Origin: Tellurirhabdus bombi
Lineage (GTDB): Bacteria > Bacteroidota > Bacteroidia > Cytophagales > Spirosomataceae
Direction: 5' to 3'
Assembly: GCF_021484805.1 (NCBI RefSeq)
Contig: NZ_CP090557.1
Span: 2,926,001-2,990,000, forward strand
DNA length: 64,000 nucleotides
Shown here: one piece after another, positions 42,380 to 49,955 of the stretch
Numbering within the stretch: the first letter of the stretch is position 1
How the letters are laid out: each line of letters opens with the position of its first letter
The notes under the pieces: model-generated
Seen by the model: the letters and a program-made list of their open reading frames with translations, nothing else
What the model was told of the DNA's origin: nothing
Databases searched by the model: none
Translations under genes and position numbers: made by a program

Positions 42380-42661
42380 ATGCAAACCAATCCCAATTCT
42401 ACCTACCCAATTCTGGGAGCCTATCTGATCGAAAGCATCAGCGATAACTTTAAAAGATTCCTTACCAAGGGCGGCCAAATAGCAGAGAATATTAAAGATT
42501 TAGTTGAAAGAGGCGATTTTGAAGAAATACTCACTGATTCAAAACTTCGTAGGTTCCGTAATTTAAACCCGAAGTTTATCGAGAATATGCGAGCCGATAA
42601 TGAGACTTGGTTGTTTGTTGTCGATGCAAGCGGAAGCATAACCTCTCTTCAATTTATTTAG
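42380..42661 (+). CDS. Small soluble protein of unknown function (93 aa)
   Basis: A 93-residue protein with a helical N-terminal half (LIESISDNFKRFLTKGGQIA) and a C-terminal FVVDASGSITSLQFI strand end. No signal peptide, membrane segment or known motif is seen. It follows the secreted protein by 31 bp in the same direction, in the repressor-side conversion region. The function cannot be assigned. Confidence 0.58.
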   Translation: MQTNPNSTYPILGAYLIESISDNFKRFLTKGGQIAENIKDLVERGDFEEILTDSKLRRFRNLNPKFIENMRADNETWLFVVDASGSITSLQFI

Positions 42662-42690
42662 CAGTACCCTTTAAATGATTACCTAGATTT

Positions 42691-43092
42691 ATGAGGAAAG
42701 CGAAGTGGCTGATTTATACAGTATTGATAGGTTTGATACCCTTTTTCGTTCGTCTCCTCTTTTTCATAGGATTTAAAAATCTATCACCTGTATATCTACT
42801 AAACGAGATAGATTTTGCCGCTTTCGGTTTGGTGCTGTACGTGACTAATCTAAACGAGCTTCAGGAGAACTATACAGGTTCACAGGACTGGAAAAACATA
42901 AACATCGGGTTGTGCATATTCGCTCTGGTGATATATTCAATCGTACTGGCGGTAGCTTATTTCACGGAAATTGACACCAAAGAGCTGTACACTAACCGCT
43001 TAAAGATAAAATATTGTTCATTAGTGCTCAGTGCACTATCTTTAGTCTATAGTTACTTTATTTGTGGCGTATTGACCGATCAAAAGGCATGA
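42691..43092 (+). CDS. Four-helix membrane protein of the DUF6414-like operon
   Basis: A 133-residue protein with four hydrophobic segments: ~6-24 (WLIYTVLIGLIPFFVRLLFF), ~38-50, ~74-92 (GLCIFALVIYSIVLAVAYF) and ~108-126 (LVLSALSLVYSYFICGVL). It starts 30 bp after the previous gene, and its TGA overlaps the next ATG (ATGA at 43089). It forms a tight three-gene set with a single-pass protein and a DUF6414-like protein, so membrane attachment of the operon's product is likely. Confidence 0.68.
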   Translation: MRKAKWLIYTVLIGLIPFFVRLLFFIGFKNLSPVYLLNEIDFAAFGLVLYVTNLNELQENYTGSQDWKNINIGLCIFALVIYSIVLAVAYFTEIDTKELYTNRLKIKYCSLVLSALSLVYSYFICGVLTDQKA

Positions 43093-43253
43093 TCCTCAGA
43101 AACTTGGATAACATAATTATTGGGCTAACTGCTATTGCAGTTATAGCAATTATAGTCGTGTCCATTAAGAACTACAGAGACGCCAAGATACGCAAAGAGC
43201 ACTACGAAGCTTTCTTAAAAAGAAGAGAACAACGTAGACGCGACTTTGAATGA
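43089..43253 (+). CDS. Small single-pass membrane protein (54 aa)
   Basis: A 54-residue protein from ATG 43089: MILRNLDN, one hydrophobic segment (IIIGLTAIAVIAIIVVSI), then a basic C-terminus (KEHYEAFLKRREQRRRDF). ATGA overlaps link it to both neighbours (43089 and 43250), implying coupled translation. The positive tail after the membrane segment predicts a cytoplasmic C-terminus that could contact the next protein. Confidence 0.65.
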   Translation: MILRNLDNIIIGLTAIAVIAIIVVSIKNYRDAKIRKEHYEAFLKRREQRRRDFE

Positions 43254-44245
43254 AATCAATTAAATCCTTCATATACCTTGATAACGATAAAATGTATTCA
43301 ATATCCTCCCAAATATTTGAGGGGTTAACAGAATACATTATTGCTTCTTCCGAAAAAAGCTTTAACCAGACAGATTATCAGGAGGGCTCAAAAAAGAGTG
43401 GCCACTTGCTCGCAGATATTCTAAAAAAGTCTGCAATGCTTGAAGAAAAAAAGTTTTTGCACGATTTTGCCTTCAACCTTTTCGAAGAGGCCTTGATCAA
43501 AGAAGGCAAGGTCTTAGAGCTGAACGCTGATAATATTCAAGAAGAAATTCATAAAATAGAGGATGTAAACTTTGTAAAAATACGAGGGCGGGTTGGTTTT
43601 AATGATACAAGTATAGTTGAGTCAACACTTAGAAATTTTAATAGCTTAGGTTATGCTATTGGGTATATAACGCAAGATGATAAGTTTAAAAATGATTTAA
43701 ATAATCTCGAAAATACGGTCAAAAATATTAAAGATCGGAACAAAAAAGCAAAAGCCACTGAACTGCTAAAAAATAGAGATTATTTAAGAAAAGTACTCTC
43801 TGAAATAGGCTTGTTGCAAGATCAGACTAACTTGGACCAAATGGCCTATATTGTAAACTATGGTTACAATGGGCAATTTGAAATTCAAATGCCTTTCAGT
43901 AATGATTTGGAGCATTATTTATTTTCTGGCATTCTGAGACGGGCTATGCTCAAAGAAAGCGAACAAGAACTTCTTCATAAATACTCGAGAACAACGGAAA
44001 AAGAATTTGTGCTATTTGGAGTACCCACTCGGACCGCCAAAACCGTTGAGCGCCTGCAAATGTATAGAGAGTCTACAGATGATCAAGGTGAAAAAGATGG
44101 CGAGAGTGGTTCAAACGACAAACCTAAAATTAAAGAAGGAGTAATGGGTATCGTTTCAGCGCTTACAAATCTTGAAAATTTGTTCATAGGTAAGTTAGAC
44201 TATGAGTATGTTATTGATCCAATTGCCGTATACCGGGAATTATGA
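43250..44245 (+). CDS. DUF6414-like protein (331 aa)
   Basis: A 331-residue protein that resembles DUF6414: the N-terminal KSFIYLDNDKMYSISSQIFEGLTEYI motif, a coiled-coil-prone centre (LENTVKNIKDRNKKAKATELL) and VKIRGRVGFND, with a C-terminal hydrophobic-charged helix (NLENLFIGKLDYEYVIDPIAVYREL). It is soluble. Members of the family are found near other defence-like genes, but the function is not known to me. It is the last gene of a three-gene coupled operon with two membrane proteins. Acidic low-complexity linker at ~278-292. Confidence 0.68.
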   Translation: MKSIKSFIYLDNDKMYSISSQIFEGLTEYIIASSEKSFNQTDYQEGSKKSGHLLADILKKSAMLEEKKFLHDFAFNLFEEALIKEGKVLELNADNIQEEIHKIEDVNFVKIRGRVGFNDTSIVESTLRNFNSLGYAIGYITQDDKFKNDLNNLENTVKNIKDRNKKAKATELLKNRDYLRKVLSEIGLLQDQTNLDQMAYIVNYGYNGQFEIQMPFSNDLEHYLFSGILRRAMLKESEQELLHKYSRTTEKEFVLFGVPTRTAKTVERLQMYRESTDDQGEKDGESGSNDKPKIKEGVMGIVSALTNLENLFIGKLDYEYVIDPIAVYREL

Positions 44246-44350
44246 TATCTAGCGCGGGTGACTGTGAATAGAATAATTATACACTCACTGGATAGAGGCC
44301 TTTCATGATACTTGTAATACTCTTTTAACTAGCTTGTGTAAACAATAAAG

Positions 44351-44524
44351 CTAAGCTAGAACGGACGCAATAAGCAAAGCCGAACTGCTGAGCAGTAAAA
44401 CAGCTAAGGTTAAAGCACCTTTTCGAGCTAGTCCGTCAGGTGAGTCATTGGTCATAGTGCCACGGAAGACGAATACACCAGTCAAAGCATCCAATAAACC
44501 TATTGTTATGATAATCGCGCTCAT
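44351..44524 (-). CDS. Small two-helix membrane protein (57 aa)
   Basis: Minus strand, ATG 44524 to TAG 44351: 57 residues with two hydrophobic segments (AIIITIGLLDALTGVFVF and LTLAVLLLSSSALLIASVL) and a charged hairpin loop. It is divergent from the 44530 gene, whose ATG is 5 bp away. The region 44246-44350 to its left contains no supported gene. Composition and clean hydrophobic helices support a real small protein; nothing is known of its function. Confidence 0.45.
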   Translation of the reverse strand: MSAIIITIGLLDALTGVFVFRGTMTNDSPDGLARKGALTLAVLLLSSSALLIASVLA

Positions 44525-44529
44525 TTTAT

Positions 44530-44766
44530 ATGTACGAACTTGAAGTTACTTACGAAGGGCAGGGATTTAACGACCTGCCTAATATAATCCGACAGCAAAT
44601 AGAATTAATATATACGCGCCATATAGAATCCTTTGCTGAAGAGATAAATGCACACGGTGGCAAGGTTGTTTTTAGCGTTTCCGATGATTATGAAAGCCTA
44701 GACATAAAGTTCATTGACCTTCCAGATAAGTTAGTTGACCGGATAATGGAAACTTTAGACCAATAG
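44530..44766 (+). CDS. Small soluble protein (78 aa)
   Basis: A 78-residue acidic alpha/beta protein (MYELEVTYEGQGFNDLPNII...HGGKVVFSVSDDYESLDIKF). No known motif or membrane segment. Its 3' end overlaps a minus-strand small ORF by 56 bp, so at least one of the two may be non-coding; this one has the better amino-acid composition. Confidence 0.55.
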   Translation: MYELEVTYEGQGFNDLPNIIRQQIELIYTRHIESFAEEINAHGGKVVFSVSDDYESLDIKFIDLPDKLVDRIMETLDQ

Positions 44767-44896
44767 TAACTTTTAATTCAACAATCTCTTTTGCGAGCTT
44801 CTGCGCTTCTTGTAGATGAAAGGCTAATTGTTCAGATTTACTCTGAAGCTGATCAAGTCCTGTAGAGTCAATTTGCAATGTTACGGTCCTCTCCAT
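44711..44896 (-). CDS. Possible small coiled-coil protein (61 aa)
   Basis: A 61-residue ORF whose first part (TLQIDSTGLDQLQSKSEQLAF) and middle (QEAQKLAKEIVELKVTIGLK) look like a short coiled-coil protein. It converges on the 44530-44766 gene with a 56-bp overlap. Phage genomes often contain such short helical proteins, and the composition is plausible, but no independent evidence was found. Confidence 0.42.
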   Translation of the reverse strand: MERTVTLQIDSTGLDQLQSKSEQLAFHLQEAQKLAKEIVELKVTIGLKFPLSGQLTYLEGQ

Positions 44897-44941
44897 TGTA
44901 GTTGTTGTTTTTACTCACCAAGATAACTAACATTTCAATAA

Positions 44942-45376
44942 GTGACGAAATATCCCGAAACCGCCCAACGCATCAATCAATTCATTGCTACAACCGGCAA
45001 GAGCCAGGCCGAGATAGCTCGAATGGCTAAACTGAACGCAGCTACTATTTCCCGGATTTCCAAAGGGGATCAGGTTCTCGGTAAGCACGTTATTGCAGCG
45101 CTGTCCAGTGCATTTCCGGTGAATCCCGCCTGGCTGGAAGAGGGAGAGGGCAATATGCTGTTGCCTCTTCCAGACAAGCCCAAAACGGTAGCAAAAACCG
45201 CCATTTCGGTGGAAGAGAATTTGCAGCAGGGGGATATTGTGCAGATCCGTTCAGGTGGCCCGGCTATGACAGTCATAAGCTTGGAAGTAGAAGGGTTAAA
45301 GTGCATCTGGTTTTCGACAGCCAATGAACTGCAAACTGCTCTTTTTCCAGAGTTTGTTCTGATGAAAGTTATTTAA
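44942..45376 (+). CDS. HTH-DUF2158 fusion protein
   Basis: A 144-residue protein starting with GTG. Residues ~5-65 are a Cro/CI-type HTH (TTGKSQAEIARMAKLNAATISRI). Residues ~93-144 resemble DUF2158/YodC: GDIVQIRSGGPAMTVISL and LKCIWF. DUF2158 proteins are usually small stand-alone proteins, so the fusion to an XRE HTH is uncommon. It probably acts as a transcription regulator with a small beta-barrel effector domain. It is divergent or convergent to neighbours on the opposite strand and sits near the Mrr gene. Confidence 0.75.
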   Translation: MTKYPETAQRINQFIATTGKSQAEIARMAKLNAATISRISKGDQVLGKHVIAALSSAFPVNPAWLEEGEGNMLLPLPDKPKTVAKTAISVEENLQQGDIVQIRSGGPAMTVISLEVEGLKCIWFSTANELQTALFPEFVLMKVI

Positions 45377-45402
45377 GAGCAATAGGTATTTAGAGGTTGA
45401 TA

Positions 45403-46350
45403 TTAACCTCGAAAATTTAAAGATTCTATAATTGTTAAGGGTATCTCAAGCTTGATGCTAAGGTTATTGGAAATAGGTATTTCATTGGGATCTACTTCAA
45501 CATAGCTATCATCTAACTCAATACTAAAATTGTCAATCAAAAAATTAAGTGGAGTTGCTTCTTGGGTAATATGATCTCTGATTTGTGAGTACTCTTCTGG
45601 AGTTATGTATTTCAAATAGTACTTTTTTTCATGGTTAAATTGTACTTTGAAGGAGACTGGAGTCCAAATTCCCCAAATTCTTATTTTTAAATTAGGATCA
45701 TTCAACTCAAGATTGGGTGTAACAGAAAAGTCTATATTGTTCGCGGAAAGGATATGATTAATATAATCAACTAAGCTTGTAGATGATCGTCCTTCATCTA
45801 GACTAACTTCCTTGATGGCTTCCCCAATGGCTGCTGAAATGTTTGTGTGTGTTTCTTTTTCAAGTCTATCATACATTTCTGGAATTGGTATAAGTTGCAA
45901 ATTAACATTAGCTGACTTACCCTGTTTTTGAATATATATTACGGGGATTTTTTTTTCCACATGCCATTGGGAAGAATTAACGTCCTCTACAGACCAAAGC
46001 TCAATTCCAAGCTTCTGGGCATACTGATGTATTGTTCTTGTAAATCCTCCAGAACAAATCAGGAACCCTTTAGATGCTCCGACATCCTGCATAACTGATG
46101 ACAATTCACCAACTTTATTAATATCAGCTCGTCGAGTGTAATCTTTGCATTGTACTAAGTATAAAATATCTACTCCACTTACTTGCCCTTTTATTGATAT
46201 ATCTATTTGGCGCCTAACACCGCTTTGTGTTCCCACAATATTATCGTCTAAAGTAACTTCTAGTTCCGGGAATAAACCTGTTAGTTTATTGAAGACAAAC
46301 TCTTCATACTCTTTACCTGGGTTTGACATATTCATTAAGGCATTTATCAT
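45403..46350 (-). CDS. Mrr-like restriction endonuclease
   Basis: A 315-residue protein with an N-terminal PD-(D/E)XK Mrr_cat domain: GKEYEEFVFNKL, VRRQIDISIKG (D50), YLVQCKDYTRRADINKVGEL (Q67, K69) and SKGFLICSGGFT. Mrr-type enzymes cut modified DNA and are a common host and prophage defence. The C-terminal ~150 residues are a beta/helix domain of unknown type, perhaps for target or effector recognition. It is AT-rich and minus-strand, between the HTH-DUF2158 gene and the integrase, a position where phages often carry defence genes. Confidence 0.82.
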   Translation of the reverse strand: MINALMNMSNPGKEYEEFVFNKLTGLFPELEVTLDDNIVGTQSGVRRQIDISIKGQVSGVDILYLVQCKDYTRRADINKVGELSSVMQDVGASKGFLICSGGFTRTIHQYAQKLGIELWSVEDVNSSQWHVEKKIPVIYIQKQGKSANVNLQLIPIPEMYDRLEKETHTNISAAIGEAIKEVSLDEGRSSTSLVDYINHILSANNIDFSVTPNLELNDPNLKIRIWGIWTPVSFKVQFNHEKKYYLKYITPEEYSQIRDHITQEATPLNFLIDNFSIELDDSYVEVDPNEIPISNNLSIKLEIPLTIIESLNFRG

Positions 46351-46373
46351 TAAGTTTTCTTTTTACTCATTTC

Positions 46374-47705
46374 TTATAATAGCGATTTAAGGTATTTCTT
46401 TTTCTTCTCATCCCCAAAGCTGCCGAGGTAGGATTCCGTTGTCTTTAGGTTGGTATGGCCCAAGGCCTGCGAAATAAAGGCAACCGGCGCTTCCGATTGC
46501 AAAAGGATTGTAGCAAAGGAGTGCCGCGCCTCGTAGGTGTTTACATCGGCCTGAATACCCACGGCTTCGGCAATCCGGTTGACATATTTATTCGTCATCT
46601 TGATCACCTGGTGAATGACCGTCTTTTGTTGCCGGGCATCCATGGCATCATTGATGAAGGGAAACACAAAATCATTCGGTGATCGGGTGGGGGTGCACCA
46701 GCGCTCAATGATGGACTCGGTTTCAGGAAACAGATCGACGGAGATCTGCGTCTGGTTGCCTTTTCGGGACCGGCGCGTTTTCTCCCGGACAAACGTAATG
46801 GTACCGGCCTGCTGATCGATGGCTTTCCAGCGCAGGCGGCAAATGTCGGCTACATTCATCCCGTTACTCAAATAAGAGAAAATCCACAAATCCCGGCCAC
46901 GCTGCTCCATTCCTTCGGCGCACGAGTAATTAATGATCTTCAGTACTTCTTCTTTGCTGAGAGCTTTCTTGGCGTTTTGACCGGCGGGAATGGTGTACCC
47001 TTTTTTGGAAAACGGGTAATCTTCCATTTTTGCCAATCCTTTTTCGATAGCTTGATTGTATAAGGTTCGCAGCGTCCGTAGGTAAATGCCCACCGTCGTC
47101 AGCGTTGCCGGTCCCGGTTTGCCACCAGGCTTGCGGGATGCTTTGCCGTACTTCAGCATCCATTTTTCGTAGGCACCAAGAAAAGCGGGTGTGATATGCC
47201 GATAGGTCAGCACTTCTTCGGAACCTAGCAGGGCTTTGCGATCGCTGGCCGAAATGCTTTTTAAAAACCGCTCCAGAGAACTGGCCGTGGTCAGGTTGCC
47301 ATCCGCCGTACTGATCCGGTCTTCTTTGTTCATCCTGGTGGCCATCTCGCGCAAAGCGGCAATCACATCAACAACGTTCGACGGCTCTTGCTGTTCTTTG
47401 TAAAAAGCCTCCAGAAAGGAATCAAGCGCAAATGGTTGTAGTTTCTCACACAGGTCTTCGGCCTTCTGTAGGTGGGGCTCCAGCCGGGCATACAGCAGCT
47501 TGATATCTTCCGCTGTCCGGGCGGATTTAGTCTGGTGATATTTATCTAACTTTTCGTAGCTTGCCGGGGAAATAATCACGCCTTCTTTGATGGGGAAGGA
47601 AAAGCGGCGCTGCTGCCTTTGAAAGGTAACGCGCATCTGAACCGACACCATTCCGTCTTTGGCAGGGCGGGTAGTAAGCTTAATGGTCGCTTGGTTGATG
47701 TTCAT
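46374..47705 (-). CDS. int: Phage tyrosine recombinase (integrase)
   Basis: A 443-residue protein: an N-terminal arm-binding domain (residues 1-90), a SAM-like core-binding domain (~110-235) and a catalytic domain. Visible active-site residues: K309 (VREKT), R394 (ARHSFATIL), H417 (LGHTNLKTTESYL) and Y426. The usual first catalytic Arg is not present: the motif reads YLSNGMNVADICRLRW, with N281 in its place; a related variant seems common in this Bacteroidota subfamily. It ends at the right prophage end, next to the tRNA-Met fragment. Confidence 0.93.
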   Translation of the reverse strand: MNINQATIKLTTRPAKDGMVSVQMRVTFQRQQRRFSFPIKEGVIISPASYEKLDKYHQTKSARTAEDIKLLYARLEPHLQKAEDLCEKLQPFALDSFLEAFYKEQQEPSNVVDVIAALREMATRMNKEDRISTADGNLTTASSLERFLKSISASDRKALLGSEEVLTYRHITPAFLGAYEKWMLKYGKASRKPGGKPGPATLTTVGIYLRTLRTLYNQAIEKGLAKMEDYPFSKKGYTIPAGQNAKKALSKEEVLKIINYSCAEGMEQRGRDLWIFSYLSNGMNVADICRLRWKAIDQQAGTITFVREKTRRSRKGNQTQISVDLFPETESIIERWCTPTRSPNDFVFPFINDAMDARQQKTVIHQVIKMTNKYVNRIAEAVGIQADVNTYEARHSFATILLQSEAPVAFISQALGHTNLKTTESYLGSFGDEKKKKYLKSLL

Positions 47706-47856
47706 TGTCTGGCCTACAAATGTGCCTACAAGTTAACCAAACTCCGGCAAACAGGCAAAACCAGAAGCAAAGTGTTATATTTGTAAAGTGTTGGTAATAA
47801 GAGTCTTAATAAGGAGTGATAAATAGAAACAATAATAGTGGCAAATCTGGCTCTAC

Positions 47857-47901
47857 GACTCATAATCAGGTGGTCGCAGGTTCGAGCCCTGCTGGGCCCA
47901 C
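47857..47901 (+). other. Right attachment site: 3' fragment of a tRNA-Met gene
   Basis: The 45 bp begin inside the anticodon stem (GACTCATAATCAGG, anticodon CAT) and run through a full T-arm (GCAGGTTCGAGCCCTGC) to the 3' acceptor strand GGGCCCA. The 5' half of the tRNA is missing: upstream sequence cannot pair with this acceptor. Phages that integrate in a tRNA 3' end leave such a fragment at the far end, with the intact gene at the other side, here expected left of the window. Confidence 0.85.
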
Positions 47902-47912
47902 TTCATAATCAG

Positions 47913-47944
47913 GCACTTAGCAGAAATGTTAAGTGCTTTTTTGT
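47913..47944 (+). terminator. Rho-independent terminator after the tRNA fragment
   Basis: A 7-bp stem (GCACTTA at 47913-47919, TAAGTGC at 47930-47936) with a 10-nt loop and a T-rich tail. It would end tRNA transcription. Confidence 0.75.
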
Positions 47945-48159
47945 TTTAGCTCGCTCACATTAAGACAGGTAATAAGTAGGATAGGGGGCTGTCAGGTGTA
48001 TTTTACGGTTTCCAAAAGACTATATTATATGAACGCGTATGACTTTGTAATCGCCGAACTCAAGGCGAAGTAACCTGCTCCACTGGACAAAGATGAACTC
48101 TATGACAGGGGCCACCCAGAAAGCGAAGTGAACGAGGCAATCCGGGTGGGGAGGCATGG

Positions 48160-48497
48160 CTATTTCTTTGATCGGTCTTTGTTGTTCTTTCGGGAGTGGC
48201 ACTTCATACACAAGGCCTGCCAGTTGGTCTGATCCCAGGGGTCAGCACCTTTGTTGATCGGCACAACATGGTCGGTGACTCCCTTACCTCCGCCCGGCGT
48301 TACGTCGGCAAGAACCCTTTTCTTCAGGCAGTGAGCACAAAACGGGTTATCCCTTCGGAATTGAGCAGACAAGCGCTTCCATTTCTCCGTGGAGTAGATA
48401 TGCCGATTCGGGGAGGATCGGCCCTGGTTGGGCTCAGGGGAGGCTTGGCACCGGAAGATTTCTCCCAGGGACGCTTGATTTTGTTAACGGTTGGCAT
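48160..48497 (-). pseudogene. HNH endonuclease, apparently frameshifted
   Basis: The clear part is an HNH domain (NPFCAHCLKKR, TDHVVPINKG, NWQALCMKCHSRKNNK) with Cys pairs and catalytic His. In that frame upstream residues (HIYSTEKWKRLSAQF) are natural for the family but run back to a stop without a good start. A plausible N-terminus (MPTVNKIKRPWEK, ATG 48497) is in another frame, so one shift between them seems likely. HNH genes often mark phage packaging or mobile regions. It could also be translated from TTG at 48372 as a 70-aa protein. Confidence 0.65.
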
Positions 48498-48576
48498 GAG
48501 ACGGTAGGTACAACTGCTTATAAAACAAAGTTATTAGAAAGCTCAATATTTACCCATATTCGTAACTTAAGGTTAT

Positions 48577-48611
48577 AATAAAAAGTCCCTGGTAGCTCAA
48601 CCACCAGGGAC
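48577..48611 (-). terminator. Terminator of the curlin-repeat gene
   Basis: On the minus strand, a 9-bp stem (GTCCCTGGT / ACCAGGGAC, plus-strand positions 48585-48593 and 48603-48611) is followed by TTTTTATTAT. It lies 28 bp past the gene's stop. Confidence 0.88.
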
Positions 48612-48638
48612 CTCCACTTTACAAAAAATAGTAAAACC

Positions 48639-49955
48639 TTAAGGCAAATTAGACTGGGTAATGGTGGCCGTGTTACCAGTACCATCTTGACGGACATTTG
48701 AGGTATTAATGTCACCTAATTGGCTAATAATGCCACTATTACTAAGGCCTAGTTGCTCTATTGTTACTGAATTGCCATCACCTGCCTGGGTAATCTGAAC
48801 CAGGCTACTTTCGGCGTTGGTAAAGAAAACTCCTTGGTATACAAAAGCAGAATTTTGATCCCCGGATTGATCAACACTAACGGTGTTGTCAGTGGATGTG
48901 CCAGTGACTCCCTGGACTATATAAGCAAGATTTTGATCCCCAGATTGATCAACGATGGTTGTGTTTCCGATAGAAATGGTGTTCAATCCCCCGCCGCTCA
49001 CTCCCCTTCCCTGGGATACTTCAGCAACGTTCCCGTTACCCGACTGATCAAAGATAGCCGTATTGCCCGTGCCAATAGCAGCGACTGCCTGATTTATAGT
49101 AGCCGTGTTTTGGTCCCCGGACTGATTAATGATAGCCGTATTATCTGCCGAAACGCCAATAATACACTGGAATAGAATGGCCGTGTTTTGATCCCCGGAT
49201 TGATCAATGATAGCCGTATTGTTCATGACATCGTCCCCAATACCAGTCGACTGGGATAAGGTAGCGCTATTATAATTGCCCGACTGATCAATATTAGCAG
49301 TGCTGTTAGATAAAATGGAAGGGCTATAAGGATTATAAGCTCCCTGGGATAGAGAAGCGCCGTTATTATCACCTGACTGATCAACACTAGCTGTGCTGTT
49401 AGTGAGACGGCCATAACTGCCCTGATTGGATTGAACATAATTCCCGCTACCCGACTGATCAATACTGGCTGTATTGCCCGTGGCAGTGCCATAATCGCCC
49501 TGGAATAGATAAGCGAAGTTTTGATCTCCAGATTGATCAATGCTGGCTGTATTGCCCGTGGCAGTGCCAAAATTGGCCTGATCGAATAGAACATAGTTCC
49601 CGCTACCCGACTGATTAATACTGGCTGTATTGTCCGTGGCATTACCATCCTGCCCTTGAGCTAGCGTGGCCGTATTGTCATCACCTAGTTGATCAATATA
49701 CGCCTGGTTGGTAGTCCCAAACTGGTATACATCGGCGGTATTGCCCTGAACCGGGTTAGCGGAAGTACCCTGATTGATGGTTGTCTCATTCTGGCTCCCC
49801 CGCTGAGTGGTGATGATTTGATTACTAGCCCCGGTCTGCGAGAGGGTAGCCCTTAGCTCAGTTCCGCTCTGATCCAGAGTAGCCGTGTTGGTCTGCCCGT
49901 AGCTAGCCGCCGATAAGGCTAAAAGGGCAGCTCCCGAAAGTAAAATTCGTTTCAT
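48639..49955 (-). CDS. Curlin-repeat protein (functional amyloid subunit-like)
   Basis: A 438-residue protein with a signal peptide (MKRILLSGAALLALSAASYGQ) and many ~20-25-residue repeats of the type NTAxIDQSGDQNxAxLxQG. This alternation of Gln, Asn, Gly and hydrophobic residues is the curlin (CsgA/CsgB) repeat, which stacks as a beta-solenoid amyloid. It is larger than E. coli CsgA (about 150 aa). Export would need a CsgG-type channel, not seen here. A surface adhesin or biofilm role is inferred from the family. Confidence 0.87.
   Translation of the reverse strand: MKRILLSGAALLALSAASYGQTNTATLDQSGTELRATLSQTGASNQIITTQRGSQNETTINQGTSANPVQGNTADVYQFGTTNQAYIDQLGDDNTATLAQGQDGNATDNTASINQSGSGNYVLFDQANFGTATGNTASIDQSGDQNFAYLFQGDYGTATGNTASIDQSGSGNYVQSNQGSYGRLTNSTASVDQSGDNNGASLSQGAYNPYSPSILSNSTANIDQSGNYNSATLSQSTGIGDDVMNNTAIIDQSGDQNTAILFQCIIGVSADNTAIINQSGDQNTATINQAVAAIGTGNTAIFDQSGNGNVAEVSQGRGVSGGGLNTISIGNTTIVDQSGDQNLAYIVQGVTGTSTDNTVSVDQSGDQNSAFVYQGVFFTNAESSLVQITQAGDGNSVTIEQLGLSNSGIISQLGDINTSNVRQDGTGNTATITQSNLP

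Larger units (their letters stand above)
47706..48159. other. Right prophage junction and flanking intergenic DNA
   Basis: No supported gene lies here. It holds the integrase upstream region, a TATATTTG (TAnnTTTG-type) element at 47776-47783, two AAAGTGTT repeats (47769-47776, 47785-47792), the tRNA-Met fragment, a terminator-like hairpin, and a short frame from 48030 that hits a stop after 14 codons but continues open beyond it, possibly a relic. Confidence 0.6.

Noticed and set aside
1-47901. CRISPR array or complete rRNA/tRNA gene in the prophage
   Set aside because: No spacer-repeat array or complete tRNA or rRNA was found; the repeats in the initiator and curlin genes are protein-coding.
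48020-48211. Short ORFs in both directions downstream of the attachment site
   Set aside because: The minus-strand ORF is antisense to the HNH end; the plus-strand one stops after 14 codons. At most a relic.
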